Source of the DNA: Nitriliruptoraceae bacterium
Lineage (GTDB): Bacteria; Actinomycetota; Nitriliruptoria; Nitriliruptorales; Nitriliruptoraceae
Assembly (NCBI GenBank): GCA_007125475.1
Contig: SLDB01000238.1
Location: 1-15,240, forward strand
Direction: 5' to 3'
Length of the DNA stretch: 15,240 bases
The notes under the pieces are model-generated. The model worked only from the letters and a program-made list of their open reading frames with translations, had not been told where the DNA came from and did not search any database. How positions within the stretch are numbered: position 1 is the stretch's first letter; every line of letters begins with the position of its first letter. Made by a program: the position numbers and the translations under genes. Positions 1-7,222 of this stretch are shown one piece after another.

Positions 1-1
1 C

Positions 2-1105
2 GGCGAGGAGCACTACCGCGGGTCGGAGATCGCCGAGATCGCCGAGGAGCTCCGCGGCGAACACGGTGACGACCTGTTCGCCGGCGAGCTCACCGACGCG
101 GCCGAACGCGTCGGTGAGCTCGGTGTCGAAGCGATGCGACGGCGGATCCAGGACGTCCTCGCCGAGGTCGGGGTCACCTTCGACGTCTGGTTCTCCGAGC
201 GCCGCGGTCTGCACGACACCGGCGCCGTCAACGACACCGTGGCGGTGCTGCGGGACAGCGGTGCGGCCTACGAAGCCGACGGCGCGGTGTTCCTGCGCAC
301 CAGCGACCACGGGGACGACAAGGACCGAGTCCTGGTCCGTTCCGACGGCCGTCCCACGTACTTCGCCGCCGACTGCGCCTACCTACGGGACAAGTGGTCC
401 CGGGCCGATCAGCTCGTCTACCTCCTGGGTGCCGACCATCACGGTTACGTCACACGCCTGCTGGCGGCGGCGGCGTGCCTGGGGATCCCCGAGGACCGGG
501 TGGAGATCCGCATCGGACAGCTCGTGAACCTGTTGCGTGGCGGCGAGCCGGTACGGATGTCCAAGCGCGCCGGGGAGACCGTCGATCTCGACGAGGTCGT
601 CGAGGAGGTCGGGGTCGACGTCGTCCGGTACCACTTCCTGCGTCAGGGCCTGGACACGACCGTCGACTTCGACCTCGAGGTGGTCGCGCGGCAGTCGATG
701 GACAACCCGGTGTACTACGTGCAGTACGCCCACGCCCGGATCACCTCGTTGATCCGGACGGCCGACGAGCGCGGCTTCGAACCGGGTGAGGTGGGTGCGG
801 CCGAGCTCGAGCTGCTGACCCACCCGGCCGAGACGGCGTTGCTCGCCGCGATGGCCCAGCTGCCGCTGGCCGTCGCCGAGGCCGCCGAGCTGCGCGCGAC
901 CCAGCGGCTGGCCCGGTACGCCGAGGAGCTCGCCGCTACCTTCCACCGCTTCTACACCGAGTGCCGGGTCCTGGACCCCGACGACGCCGCGGACGTCGAC
1001 CCGCTGGCGCTGGGTCGTGCCCGCTACTGGCTCGCGGTCGCCGCTCGGCAGGTCCTCGCCAACGCCCTGACCCTGCTCCGCGTCTCCGCGCCGGAACGGA
1101 TGTGA
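2..1105 (+). CDS. argS: Arginyl-tRNA synthetase, C-terminal part (5' end outside window)
   Basis: This is a class I aminoacyl-tRNA synthetase that charges tRNA-Arg with arginine in the cytoplasm. The reading frame is open from base 2, so the gene starts upstream; 367 residues are visible and the N-terminal part with the HIGH motif is missing. The fragment contains the catalytic-domain stretch GADHHGYVTRL (about residues 140-152) and the KMSKS-loop equivalent RMSKRAG near fragment residue 186. The helical DALR-type anticodon-binding domain follows, with the family-typical MDNPVYYVQYAHARI segment. It ends in TGA two bases before the lysA ATG, so the two genes are very probably co-transcribed and translationally linked. 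argS-lysA adjacency is the usual actinobacterial order. Identity is certain from these motifs. Confidence 0.97.
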   Translation, partial: GEEHYRGSEIAEIAEELRGEHGDDLFAGELTDAAERVGELGVEAMRRRIQDVLAEVGVTFDVWFSERRGLHDTGAVNDTVAVLRDSGAAYEADGAVFLRTSDHGDDKDRVLVRSDGRPTYFAADCAYLRDKWSRADQLVYLLGADHHGYVTRLLAAAACLGIPEDRVEIRIGQLVNLLRGGEPVRMSKRAGETVDLDEVVEEVGVDVVRYHFLRQGLDTTVDFDLEVVARQSMDNPVYYVQYAHARITSLIRTADERGFEPGEVGAAELELLTHPAETALLAAMAQLPLAVAEAAELRATQRLARYAEELAATFHRFYTECRVLDPDDAADVDPLALGRARYWLAVAARQVLANALTLLRVSAPERM

Positions 1106-1107
1106 CC

Positions 1108-2409
1108 ATGCCGGGACCGTGGCCGATCACGGCCGACCGCGACGCCGACGGCGTGCTCACGATCGGGGGGGTGCCGGTCACGGAACTCGCGCGCGATCAC
1201 GGCACGCCGCTGTGGGTCGTCGACGAGGCTGACCTGCGTGAGCGCTGCCGGCGGTACCGCGAAGGGTTCGCCGGTGTCGACGTCGCCTACGCGTCGAAGG
1301 CGTGGTGCACCGTGGGGGTGCTGCAGATCGTCGACGAGGAGGGCCTGTACGTCGACGTCGCCTCCGGTGGGGAGTTGCACACCGCGCTCATCGCCGGGGT
1401 CGCCGCCGAGCGCATCGTGATGCACGGCAACAACAAGTCCCGTACCGAGCTCGTCGAGGCCGTCGACGCCGGGGTGGGACGGATCGTCGTCGACTCCTTC
1501 GTCGAGCTCGAACGCCTCGAGGCCGTCGCGTCCGAACGCTCCACGCGGGCCACGGTGTGGTTGCGGGTGACGCCGGGGATCGATGCCCACACCCACGAGT
1601 ACGTCCGCACCGGGCACGATGACGCCAAGTTCGGGTTCACCCTCTCCCTCGGGCTCGCCGACGAGGCCGCCAGGCTGGCCGCCGACCTCCCGCACATCGA
1701 CCTGGTCGGTGTCCACGCCCACATCGGGTCACAGATCTTCGGCACCGACCCGTTCATCGCGAACACCGAGGTGATGCTCGACCTGCTGGCCCGGTGGCGC
1801 GACGAGCTCGGGATCACCCTCACCGAGGTGAACCTCGGCGGCGGGATGGGGATCCGCTACACGCACGAGGACCACCCCGTGGAGGTGGCCAGGTACGGCC
1901 GTGCCGTCCTCGAGACCGTCGACGAGCGCTGCGAGGCCCTCGGGCTGCCGCGCCCGCGGCTGATGGTCGAACCGGGTCGGGCGATCGTCGGCCCGTCGAC
2001 GGTGACGCTGTACGAGGTCGGGACCGTCAAGCCACTGACCGGCTTGACCACGTGGGTGAGCGTCGACGGCGGGATGAGCGACAACATCCGGCCGGCGCTG
2101 TACGACGCCGAACACGAGGTCACCCTCGCCGGTCGGTCCTCCGCGGCGTCGCCCCAGGCGGTCACCGTGGTCGGCAAGCACTGCGAGTCGGGGGACCTGG
2201 TGCGCGAGCACGTGCCGCTCCCCTCCGACCTGGCGGTCGGTGACCTCATCGCCGTGGCCGCCACCGGGGCCTACACGGCGTCGATGGCGTCGAACTACAA
2301 CCGCCTGCCACGCCCGGCGGCCGTGCTGGTCCGGGACGGGGTGGTCCGCCCGCTGGTCCGCCGCGAGGGGTACGACGACCTCACCCGTCACGACGTGTCC
2401 CTGCGATGA
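1108..2409 (+). CDS. lysA: Diaminopimelate decarboxylase
   Basis: This PLP enzyme catalyses the last step of lysine synthesis, decarboxylating meso-diaminopimelate to L-lysine. The product has 433 residues, normal for the family. An alanine-racemase-type TIM barrel carries the PLP lysine K64 in YASKAW, H203 in VHAHIGSQ, the glycine loop GGGMGIRY (244-251) and EPGR (288-291). The C-terminal beta domain has the active-site cysteine C359 in CESGD and the substrate-contacting Y389 in GAYT. The ATG at 1108 was chosen because it lies two bases after the argS stop, has GGAACGG (1093-1099) eight bases upstream and gives a normal N-terminus; the open frame extends further into argS but without family sequence. 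Its stop overlaps the next gene's start as ATGA. All key residues are present. Confidence 0.97.
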   Translation: MPGPWPITADRDADGVLTIGGVPVTELARDHGTPLWVVDEADLRERCRRYREGFAGVDVAYASKAWCTVGVLQIVDEEGLYVDVASGGELHTALIAGVAAERIVMHGNNKSRTELVEAVDAGVGRIVVDSFVELERLEAVASERSTRATVWLRVTPGIDAHTHEYVRTGHDDAKFGFTLSLGLADEAARLAADLPHIDLVGVHAHIGSQIFGTDPFIANTEVMLDLLARWRDELGITLTEVNLGGGMGIRYTHEDHPVEVARYGRAVLETVDERCEALGLPRPRLMVEPGRAIVGPSTVTLYEVGTVKPLTGLTTWVSVDGGMSDNIRPALYDAEHEVTLAGRSSAASPQAVTVVGKHCESGDLVREHVPLPSDLAVGDLIAVAATGAYTASMASNYNRLPRPAAVLVRDGVVRPLVRREGYDDLTRHDVSLR

Positions 2410-3287
2410 GCGTCGGGTCGGACCGAACGCCGTCGCGGCGTACCGGCGGCAGGCGGGTGCGCCGCGTCGACGATCGGCTGGGGCTCGCGGTGCTGCGGGC
2501 CGGGTTGTCGGGGCGGAGCCTGGTCACCTACGCGCGCGACCACGTCACCGTACGCACGCCCTCCCGGCCGACGTTCACCGACGGCAACACCCTCGACCTC
2601 CTCGCCGCCCCCGACCCCGCGGCCCTCGACGGATGGGTGGACCGATTCGCCACCACGATCGCGGTGACCGGGGCCCGGTGCACCCAGTTGCGCTGGGAGG
2701 AGCCGCCGACGGGGCCGCACCCCGCGCTCACCACCGTCCTCGACGGGGCGGGGTTCTCCCTCACCACCCCGGGGGTGGCCCTCCTCGACGATCTGCAGCG
2801 GCGCCCGTTCCCGGCCGGGGTCTCGGTCGTCGACGTCGCCGCCCCGTCGGTGTCGGGTGATGCCGGTGCCGTCACCGACCGGCGGTGGCACGCGGCGACG
2901 GTGCTCTACCGGTACCTCGCACCGTGTGGGGGGTACCACGACTTCGACGCCGAGGACGCCGCCTGGCGTGCCGACGTCCAGCGTGAGCTCGCTGCCGCCG
3001 GTCGCGCCCGCGTTTGGGTGGCGATGCGACACGGCGCGCCGGTGGCTCGTTGCACGGTGGTCCACGACCGACAGGGCCTCGCCGCCGTCGAGGACGTCGT
3101 GACCCACCCGGTGCACCGGCGGTCCGGGGTCGCCGCCGCGTTGGTGTCCCACGCCGTCGCCGAGCACCTCGCCAGGCAGCCGGCGTCCCGGGTGGGGATC
3201 GCGACCCCGACCTCGTCGATGGTGCGGTTGGCGGCAGCCCTCGGCTTCGCGCCTCACGCGGTGGTGGTCACGGCCCGCCGCGGTTGA
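2406..3287 (+). CDS. GNAT-family N-acetyltransferase, substrate unknown
   Basis: The 293-residue product is a probable acetyl-CoA-dependent acyltransferase. The C-terminal half (about residues 160-290) carries the GNAT acetyl-CoA loop: a beta strand ending VVTHPVHRRSGVAAALV (231-247), matching the Q/R-x-x-G-x-G/A pattern, then a helix and a late LAAALGF segment (276-281) typical of the fold. The N-terminal 130 residues are less clear; the stretch HPALTTVLDGAGF (105-117) resembles the end of a GNAT domain, so this may be a degenerate tandem GNAT. There is no signal peptide or membrane segment. The start ATG overlaps the lysA stop (ATGA) and has no good Shine-Dalgarno sequence, so translation probably depends on coupling to lysA. 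The context suggests acetylation of an amino acid or peptide, but the substrate cannot be read from the sequence. Confidence 0.85.
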   Translation: MSVGSDRTPSRRTGGRRVRRVDDRLGLAVLRAGLSGRSLVTYARDHVTVRTPSRPTFTDGNTLDLLAAPDPAALDGWVDRFATTIAVTGARCTQLRWEEPPTGPHPALTTVLDGAGFSLTTPGVALLDDLQRRPFPAGVSVVDVAAPSVSGDAGAVTDRRWHAATVLYRYLAPCGGYHDFDAEDAAWRADVQRELAAAGRARVWVAMRHGAPVARCTVVHDRQGLAAVEDVVTHPVHRRSGVAAALVSHAVAEHLARQPASRVGIATPTSSMVRLAAALGFAPHAVVVTARRG

Positions 3288-3335
3288 CCTCATCGGGTCC
3301 CCCTGGATCGTCCCGGACGCGCAGGTGGCGGCCGG

Positions 3336-3341
3336 TAGGCT
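3336..3341 (+). promoter_or_regulatory. Candidate -10 element (TAGGCT) upstream of hom
   Basis: TAGGCT fits the actinobacterial TANNNT -10 pattern and lies in the 109-base gap between the GNAT gene and hom, about 55 bases before the hom start. No convincing -35 hexamer is visible about 17 bases upstream (GGACGC-like). The same hexamer occurs twice in the divergent gap before thrB. This is inference from pattern and position. Confidence 0.4.
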
Positions 3342-3344
3342 GAC

Positions 3345-3359
3345 GGCGTCCCCGACGCC
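3345..3359. other. Perfect small hairpin in the hom leader
   Basis: GGCGTC and GACGCC form a perfect 6-bp stem around a CCC loop just after the candidate -10 hexamer. Shortly downstream is a perfect tandem 8-mer, TACCTCAC twice, at 3363-3378. The hairpin could belong to the 3' end of the upstream transcript or to the hom 5' leader. No T-tract follows, so it is not a standard intrinsic terminator, and no threonine-rich leader peptide is evident. Confidence 0.35.
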
Positions 3360-3396
3360 CCGTACCTCACTACCTCACCGTTCCCAGGGAGTGACG

Positions 3397-4692
3397 TTGG
3401 ACCGTGTGATCCGTCTCGGCCTGTTGGGCTGCGGCACCGTCGGCAGCGGTGTGGTGGCGATCCTCGCGCGCGAGTCGGACGACATCACCGAGCGGACGGG
3501 GGCGAAGCTCGAGATCACCCGGGTGGCGGTGCGCGACCTCACCCGCCGCCGCATGCTGCCCCTGGACGACGCGGTGTTCACCGACGACCCGGCCGCGGTG
3601 GTGGAGGCCGACGACGTCGACGTCGTCGTGGAGGTGATGGGCGGTCGCGACGACGCCGGTCGGATGATCCGGCGGGCGTTGCAACTCGGCAAGCCGGTGG
3701 TCACGGCGAACAAGGAGCTGCTGGCCCACGAAGGGCCCGAGCTGTACCAGGCGGCCGGCGCCGCCGGTGTCGACCTCGCCTACGAGGCCGCCGTCGCCGG
3801 GGCGATCCCGATCATCAAGCCGATGAAGGAATCCCTCGCCGGGGACCGCGTCACCCGTGTCGTCGGGATCCTCAACGGCACCACGAACTACATCCTCACC
3901 CGGATGGCCGAGGAAGGTGTGGACTTCCGCGCCGTGCTCAGCGAGGCCCAGGCCCTCGGGTTCGCCGAGTCCGACCCCAGCGCCGACATCGGGGGTCACG
4001 ACGCCGCGGCGAAGACCGCGATCCTGGCGTCGCTCGCCTTCGACACGGCCGTGCACGCCGACGACGTCTTCACCGAGGGGATCGAGGGGGTCAGCCTCAC
4101 CGACCTCCGCGTCGCCGACCGCCTCGGCTACGTCGTCAAGCTCATCGGTATCGCCAGCGAGGTCGACGACCGCGTCGCGGTCCGCGTCCACCCGGCGTTC
4201 CTCGCCAAGACCCATCCGCTGGCCAGCGTGCGTGGGTCGTTCAACGCGATCTACGTCGAGGCCGACGCGGCCGGTGAGCTGATGTTCTACGGGCGCGGTG
4301 CCGGAGGTGAGCCCACCGGCTCGGCGGTGGTCGGCGACATCATCGACGTCTCGCGGAACCTGTTGCAGACCGCCCGGGGTGCGGTGGAGTCGCAGCACCG
4401 CGCCAAGCCGATACGGCCGATGGAGGAGCTCGCCACCCAGTACTACGTCCTCCTCGACGTCGAGGACGAACCCGGCGTCCTCGCGCAGGTGGCCACGACG
4501 TTCGGTGACCACGGGGTGTCGATCGCCCAGGTGTGGCAGGAGGGCAGTGGCGGCTCCGCCCAGCTCGTCCTGATCACCCACCGGGCGCGGGAGGCCGACC
4601 TGCGTGGCACGGTGACGGCGTTGGGTCGTATCGGAAGCATCCGCAGCGTCGCCAGTGTGCTGCGCGTCGAAGCCGAGGTGTTCGAGTCATGA
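3397..4692 (+). CDS. hom: Homoserine dehydrogenase
   Basis: This enzyme reduces aspartate semialdehyde to homoserine with NAD(P)H, at the branch to threonine and methionine. The product has 431 residues, normal for the monofunctional ACT-containing form. The Rossmann motif GLLGCGTVGSGVV is at 8-20. The catalytic domain has TANKE (103-107, with K106), the stretch GILNGTTNYIL (157-167), and ESDPSADIGGHDAAAK (191-206, with K206). A C-terminal ACT domain (about 348-425, with DEPGVLAQVA) is the expected site of threonine feedback control. The TTG start at 3397 was chosen because AGGGAG (3386-3391) lies five bases upstream. GTG at 3391 would have no spacing from that site, and GTG at 3406 would clip the first strand; these starts differ by only a few residues. 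The stop overlaps the thrC ATG as ATGA. Confidence 0.95.
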   Translation: MDRVIRLGLLGCGTVGSGVVAILARESDDITERTGAKLEITRVAVRDLTRRRMLPLDDAVFTDDPAAVVEADDVDVVVEVMGGRDDAGRMIRRALQLGKPVVTANKELLAHEGPELYQAAGAAGVDLAYEAAVAGAIPIIKPMKESLAGDRVTRVVGILNGTTNYILTRMAEEGVDFRAVLSEAQALGFAESDPSADIGGHDAAAKTAILASLAFDTAVHADDVFTEGIEGVSLTDLRVADRLGYVVKLIGIASEVDDRVAVRVHPAFLAKTHPLASVRGSFNAIYVEADAAGELMFYGRGAGGEPTGSAVVGDIIDVSRNLLQTARGAVESQHRAKPIRPMEELATQYYVLLDVEDEPGVLAQVATTFGDHGVSIAQVWQEGSGGSAQLVLITHRAREADLRGTVTALGRIGSIRSVASVLRVEAEVFES

Positions 4693-5780
4693 GCGCAACC
4701 ATCCCCGACGCCCCCGCAGGGACCACCAGCCGCATCTGGCGTGGCGTGATCGAGGAGTACCGCGGGCGGATGCCCGTCACCGAGGCGACCCCGGTCGTCA
4801 CCCTCCGGGAGGGCGGGACCCCGTTGATCCACTCGGAGGTGCTCTCCGAGCTCACCGGGTGCGAGGTGCACCTGAAGTTCGACGGATCCAACCCCACCGG
4901 CTCCTTCAAGGACCGGGGGATGACGATGGCGATCTCCAAGGCGAAGGAGGCTGGTGCCGAGGCGGTGATCTGCGCTTCGACGGGGAACACCTCGGCGTCG
5001 GCGGCGGCGTACGCCGCGAAGGCGTCCATGACGGCGGGGGTGATCGTCCCCAAGGGCAAGATCGCGATGGGCAAGCTCGCCCAGGCGTTGGTGCACGGTG
5101 CGAAGGTGATCCAGGTCGAGGGGAACTTCGACCAGGCACTGACGATCTGCCGTGAGCTCGCCGATCAGTACCCGGTCGAGCTGGTGAACTCCGTGAACCC
5201 CTACCGCATCGACGGGCAGCGCTCGGCGGCGTTCGAGGTCGTCGACCAGCTCGGCCGCGCACCGGACGTCCACGTGATGCCCGTCGGGAACGCCGGGAAC
5301 ATCACGGCGTACTGGAGCGGGTACCAGGAGTACCACCGTGACGGGCTCGCGGACTCACTCCCGGTGATGCGCGGCTACCAGGCCGCCGGCTCGGCACCGA
5401 TCGTGCAGGGAGCGGTCGTCGACAAGCCGCAGACGATCGCCACCGCGATCCGGATCGGGAACCCCGCCTCGTGGGACCGGGCCGTCGCGGCGGCACGGGA
5501 CTCCGGGGGGAGTATCCGGGCGGTCACCGACCGCCAGATCCTCTCGGCGTTCCGGCGCGTCGCCCGCGCAGGGGTGTTCGCCGAGATGGCGTCGGCCGCC
5601 TCGGTCGCCGGGCTCCTGGAGCTGCACGAGGCTGGTGAGCTCGAGCCGGGACAGACCGTGGTGTGCGTCCTCACCGGCCATGGACTCAAGGATCCGGAGT
5701 GGGCGATCTCCGGGGCGGCCGAGCCGATGACGATCCCCGCCGACGTCCGGGTCGCCGCGGAGGCGCTGGAGCTGATCTGA
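4689..5780 (+). CDS. thrC: Threonine synthase
   Basis: This PLP enzyme converts O-phosphohomoserine to threonine. The product has 363 residues, matching the short actinobacterial/Bacillus-type enzyme. The PLP lysine is K74 in NPTGSFKDRGM (68-78). The fold-type II signatures STGNTSASAAAYAAKA (about 104-119) and the phosphate-binding loop GNAGNITAYW follow, and the C-terminal part contains VCVLTGHGLKDP. The ATG at 4689 overlaps the hom stop and has GAGGTG (4675-4680) eight bases upstream; the longer frame reading back into hom is not coding. It is co-transcribed with hom. The kinase gene thrB that supplies its substrate is not directly next to it here but lies past a minus-strand gene. Confidence 0.97.
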   Translation: MSATIPDAPAGTTSRIWRGVIEEYRGRMPVTEATPVVTLREGGTPLIHSEVLSELTGCEVHLKFDGSNPTGSFKDRGMTMAISKAKEAGAEAVICASTGNTSASAAAYAAKASMTAGVIVPKGKIAMGKLAQALVHGAKVIQVEGNFDQALTICRELADQYPVELVNSVNPYRIDGQRSAAFEVVDQLGRAPDVHVMPVGNAGNITAYWSGYQEYHRDGLADSLPVMRGYQAAGSAPIVQGAVVDKPQTIATAIRIGNPASWDRAVAAARDSGGSIRAVTDRQILSAFRRVARAGVFAEMASAASVAGLLELHEAGELEPGQTVVCVLTGHGLKDPEWAISGAAEPMTIPADVRVAAEALELI

Positions 5781-5802
5781 GCGGCGCTGGGCGCGGGCTC
5801 AG
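5777..5802. terminator. Inverted repeat spanning the thrC / SdpI-like convergent stops
   Basis: CTGAGC (5777-5782) and GCTCAG (5797-5802) form a 6-bp stem around a 14-base GC-rich loop. Each arm contains the stop codon of one of the two convergent genes. It may act as a two-way transcript end hairpin, but there is no T-tract, and the symmetry could follow from both genes ending in the common TGAGC context. Confidence 0.3.
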
Positions 5803-6152
5803 CCGCCGCGGGGTTCGTCGTTGACCTCGCGGGCCGCCCGGGCACCGACGTTGAACCCGATCCCGGCCAGCACGACCATCACCACGATCGCGGCGATGGT
5901 GAGGGGCCGCTGGTCGGCGCCACCCGCGGCGAACAGCAGGGTGGCGGTGACGAACCACGGCATCGCCGCCGCGATCATCCACGGACTGGCGGCGCGGTTC
6001 GCGGCGTCGAACGCCTCCTTCGACGCCAGCGTGTCGGGGGTGCGGATCCCGGGTCCCCGCGGCTTGAGGCGCCCGCGACGACCCCGGATCCCGTAGTGCA
6101 GCATGATCGCTGCGACCAGCAGGTGGCCGAGGTAGGCGAACTGGGTGTCCAT
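5799..6152 (-). CDS. Small SdpI-family-like membrane protein
   Basis: The 117-residue product has three predicted membrane segments (about 5-20, 56-77 and 84-106) separated by a basic loop (RGRRGRLKPRG). After the first helix comes GIRTPDTLASKEAF (35-48) followed by an AANRAASPW stretch, matching the conserved G-x-R-T-x-x-T-L...W/F...N/H pattern of the SdpI/YhfL family. SdpI itself is an immunity protein for the SdpC toxin in Bacillus, but most relatives in actinobacteria have no known role. The ATG at 6152 has GGGAGG (6157-6162) four bases upstream; the longer open frame to 6443 runs antisense into thrB and was not used. It lies between thrC and thrB on the opposite strand. The family assignment is by motif only. 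Confidence 0.75.
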   Translation of the reverse strand: MDTQFAYLGHLLVAAIMLHYGIRGRRGRLKPRGPGIRTPDTLASKEAFDAANRAASPWMIAAAMPWFVTATLLFAAGGADQRPLTIAAIVVMVVLAGIGFNVGARAAREVNDEPRGG

Positions 6153-6192
6153 GCGGCCTCCCGCACCCACAGGGTGCTCGACGGTGCTCCGC

Positions 6193-6198
6193 AGCCTA
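6193..6198 (-). promoter_or_regulatory. Candidate -10 element (TAGGCT, minus strand) for the SdpI-like gene
   Basis: AGCCTA on the plus strand reads TAGGCT on the minus strand, about 40 bases upstream of the SdpI-like ATG. It lies back to back with a second TAGGCT on the plus strand at 6219-6224, so the two would form overlapping divergent promoters. No clear -35 is seen. Inference from the TANNNT pattern and placement. Confidence 0.4.
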
Positions 6199-6218
6199 AC
6201 GGCCGGCAACCCGGGGGC

Positions 6219-6224
6219 TAGGCT
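6219..6224 (+). promoter_or_regulatory. Candidate -10 element (TAGGCT) upstream of thrB
   Basis: TAGGCT on the plus strand lies about 55 bases before the preferred thrB start, the same distance as its copy upstream of hom. It would give thrB its own promoter, which is needed because a minus-strand gene separates it from thrC. The -35 region is not recognisable. Confidence 0.4.
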
Positions 6225-6279
6225 CGCCGCCGCCCCCGAGTCGAGGATCCCCGCACTGAGCCAACCCCGCCACCACACC

Positions 6280-7221
6280 GTGCAGGTGCCGGCGACGACG
6301 GCGAACCTCGGTGCCGGATTCGACGCGTTCGGCTTCGCCGTCGACCGCCACCTCGTCGTTCGCACCCGCCCCCGCCGGACCGACGGGGTCCGGGTCCGGG
6401 ACGTCGACGGTCGGCTCGCCGATGTCCCGACGGGTGAGGACAATCTGATCTGGACCGCGTTCCGGTCGTTCTGTGAACGCTACGACACCCCCGTCCCCGA
6501 CGTCTCCCTGGAGGCGTCCTCGCAGATCCCCCTCGAGCGTGGGATGGGCTCGTCGTCGGCGGCGATCGTCGCCGGGCTGGCGCTGGCCCGGGCCGAGACG
6601 GGGACCGCGGTCGGTGACCGGGAGCTGGTCGGGGTCGCCACGGAGCTCGAAGGCCACCCGGACAACGTCGCCGCCGCCGTCCTCGGGGGTCTGGTGGCGT
6701 GCACCGCGGCCGACGACGGGTCGGTGATCACCCGTCGGGTCACCCCCGCCGCACGGCTGCGCCCGTTCCTCCTCGTCCCCGTCGTGCGGCAGGGGACGCA
6801 GGAGGCACGCGCGGTGTTGCCCGCATCGTTGTCCCGGGCGGACGCCGCTCTGCAGGCAGGACGTGCCGGGCACGTCCTGGGCGCCCTCGGCGGGTGGTGG
6901 CCGATGGATGTCCGCGCCTCGGGCGACGTGCTCCACGAGCCCTCCCGTCGACGGGTGATGCACCCCAGTTCACTGGTCCTCGACGCGTTGCGCCGGACGG
7001 GTGTGCACAGCTGGCTGTCGGGGGCCGGGCCCAGCGTCGGTGTGGCGGTCGACGCCCTCGACGCGGACGTCGGCGCGCAGGTGCGCGCGATCGCGGACGC
7101 GCACGACTTCGAGGTGTACGCGGTGTCGTTCGATCTCGCCGGGACGGTCACCTGCCCGGACGACGCCTGTGCGTTCTCGGGGTCGCCGACGTGCCTGCAG
7201 TGCCCCCGACGACGAGTATGA
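6280..7221 (+). CDS. thrB: Homoserine kinase (GHMP family) with cysteine-rich tail
   Basis: This enzyme phosphorylates homoserine to O-phosphohomoserine, the substrate of ThrC. From GTG 6280 the product has 313 residues. GHMP motifs are VPATTANLGAGFDAFG (3-18), the ATP loop PLERGMGSSSAA (84-95), EGHPDNVAAAV (124-134) and the C-terminal SGAGPSVGVAV (247-257). The start is uncertain. GTG 6280 gives the expected N-terminus but has no Shine-Dalgarno. An in-frame CTG at 6256 has GAGGA eight bases upstream, and GTG 6184 would add 32 low-complexity residues and lie before the candidate promoter. After the normal end (SFDLAGTV, about residue 290) there is an unusual tail with C292, C297, C305 and C308 (C-x4-C-x7-C-x2-C). 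A protein-like continuation exists in the +1 frame (see findings). Confidence 0.93.
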   Translation: MQVPATTANLGAGFDAFGFAVDRHLVVRTRPRRTDGVRVRDVDGRLADVPTGEDNLIWTAFRSFCERYDTPVPDVSLEASSQIPLERGMGSSSAAIVAGLALARAETGTAVGDRELVGVATELEGHPDNVAAAVLGGLVACTAADDGSVITRRVTPAARLRPFLLVPVVRQGTQEARAVLPASLSRADAALQAGRAGHVLGALGGWWPMDVRASGDVLHEPSRRRVMHPSSLVLDALRRTGVHSWLSGAGPSVGVAVDALDADVGAQVRAIADAHDFEVYAVSFDLAGTVTCPDDACAFSGSPTCLQCPRRRV

Positions 7222-7222
7222 T
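7217..7222 (+). promoter_or_regulatory. Candidate -10 element (TATGAT) at the thrB stop
   Basis: TATGAT is a near-consensus -10 hexamer, unusual in such GC-rich DNA, and overlaps the thrB stop codon. A transcript from it would have a leader of roughly 270 bases before the transaldolase-like gene. No good -35 is visible upstream (GTGCCT/CTGCAG region). It could also be chance codons GAG-TAT-GAT if the +1 frame is translated. Confidence 0.3.

Noticed and set aside
961..1107. Extended lysA N-terminus reading back into argS
   Set aside because: The added part is an out-of-frame reading of argS; ATG 1108 has good spacing and context.
3288..3396. Threonine attenuator or riboswitch before hom
   Set aside because: No Thr/Ile-rich leader peptide, no T-tract terminator and no recognised riboswitch core; only a small hairpin is present.
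3370..4581. 403-residue minus-strand open frame across hom
   Set aside because: It is the antisense shadow of a gene with all family motifs; its product is Asp/His/Arg-rich with no recognisable domain.
6145..6279. Extended thrB N-terminus from upstream starts (6145 or 6184)
   Set aside because: The added residues are low complexity, lie over the divergent promoter region and precede the normal homoserine kinase N-terminus.
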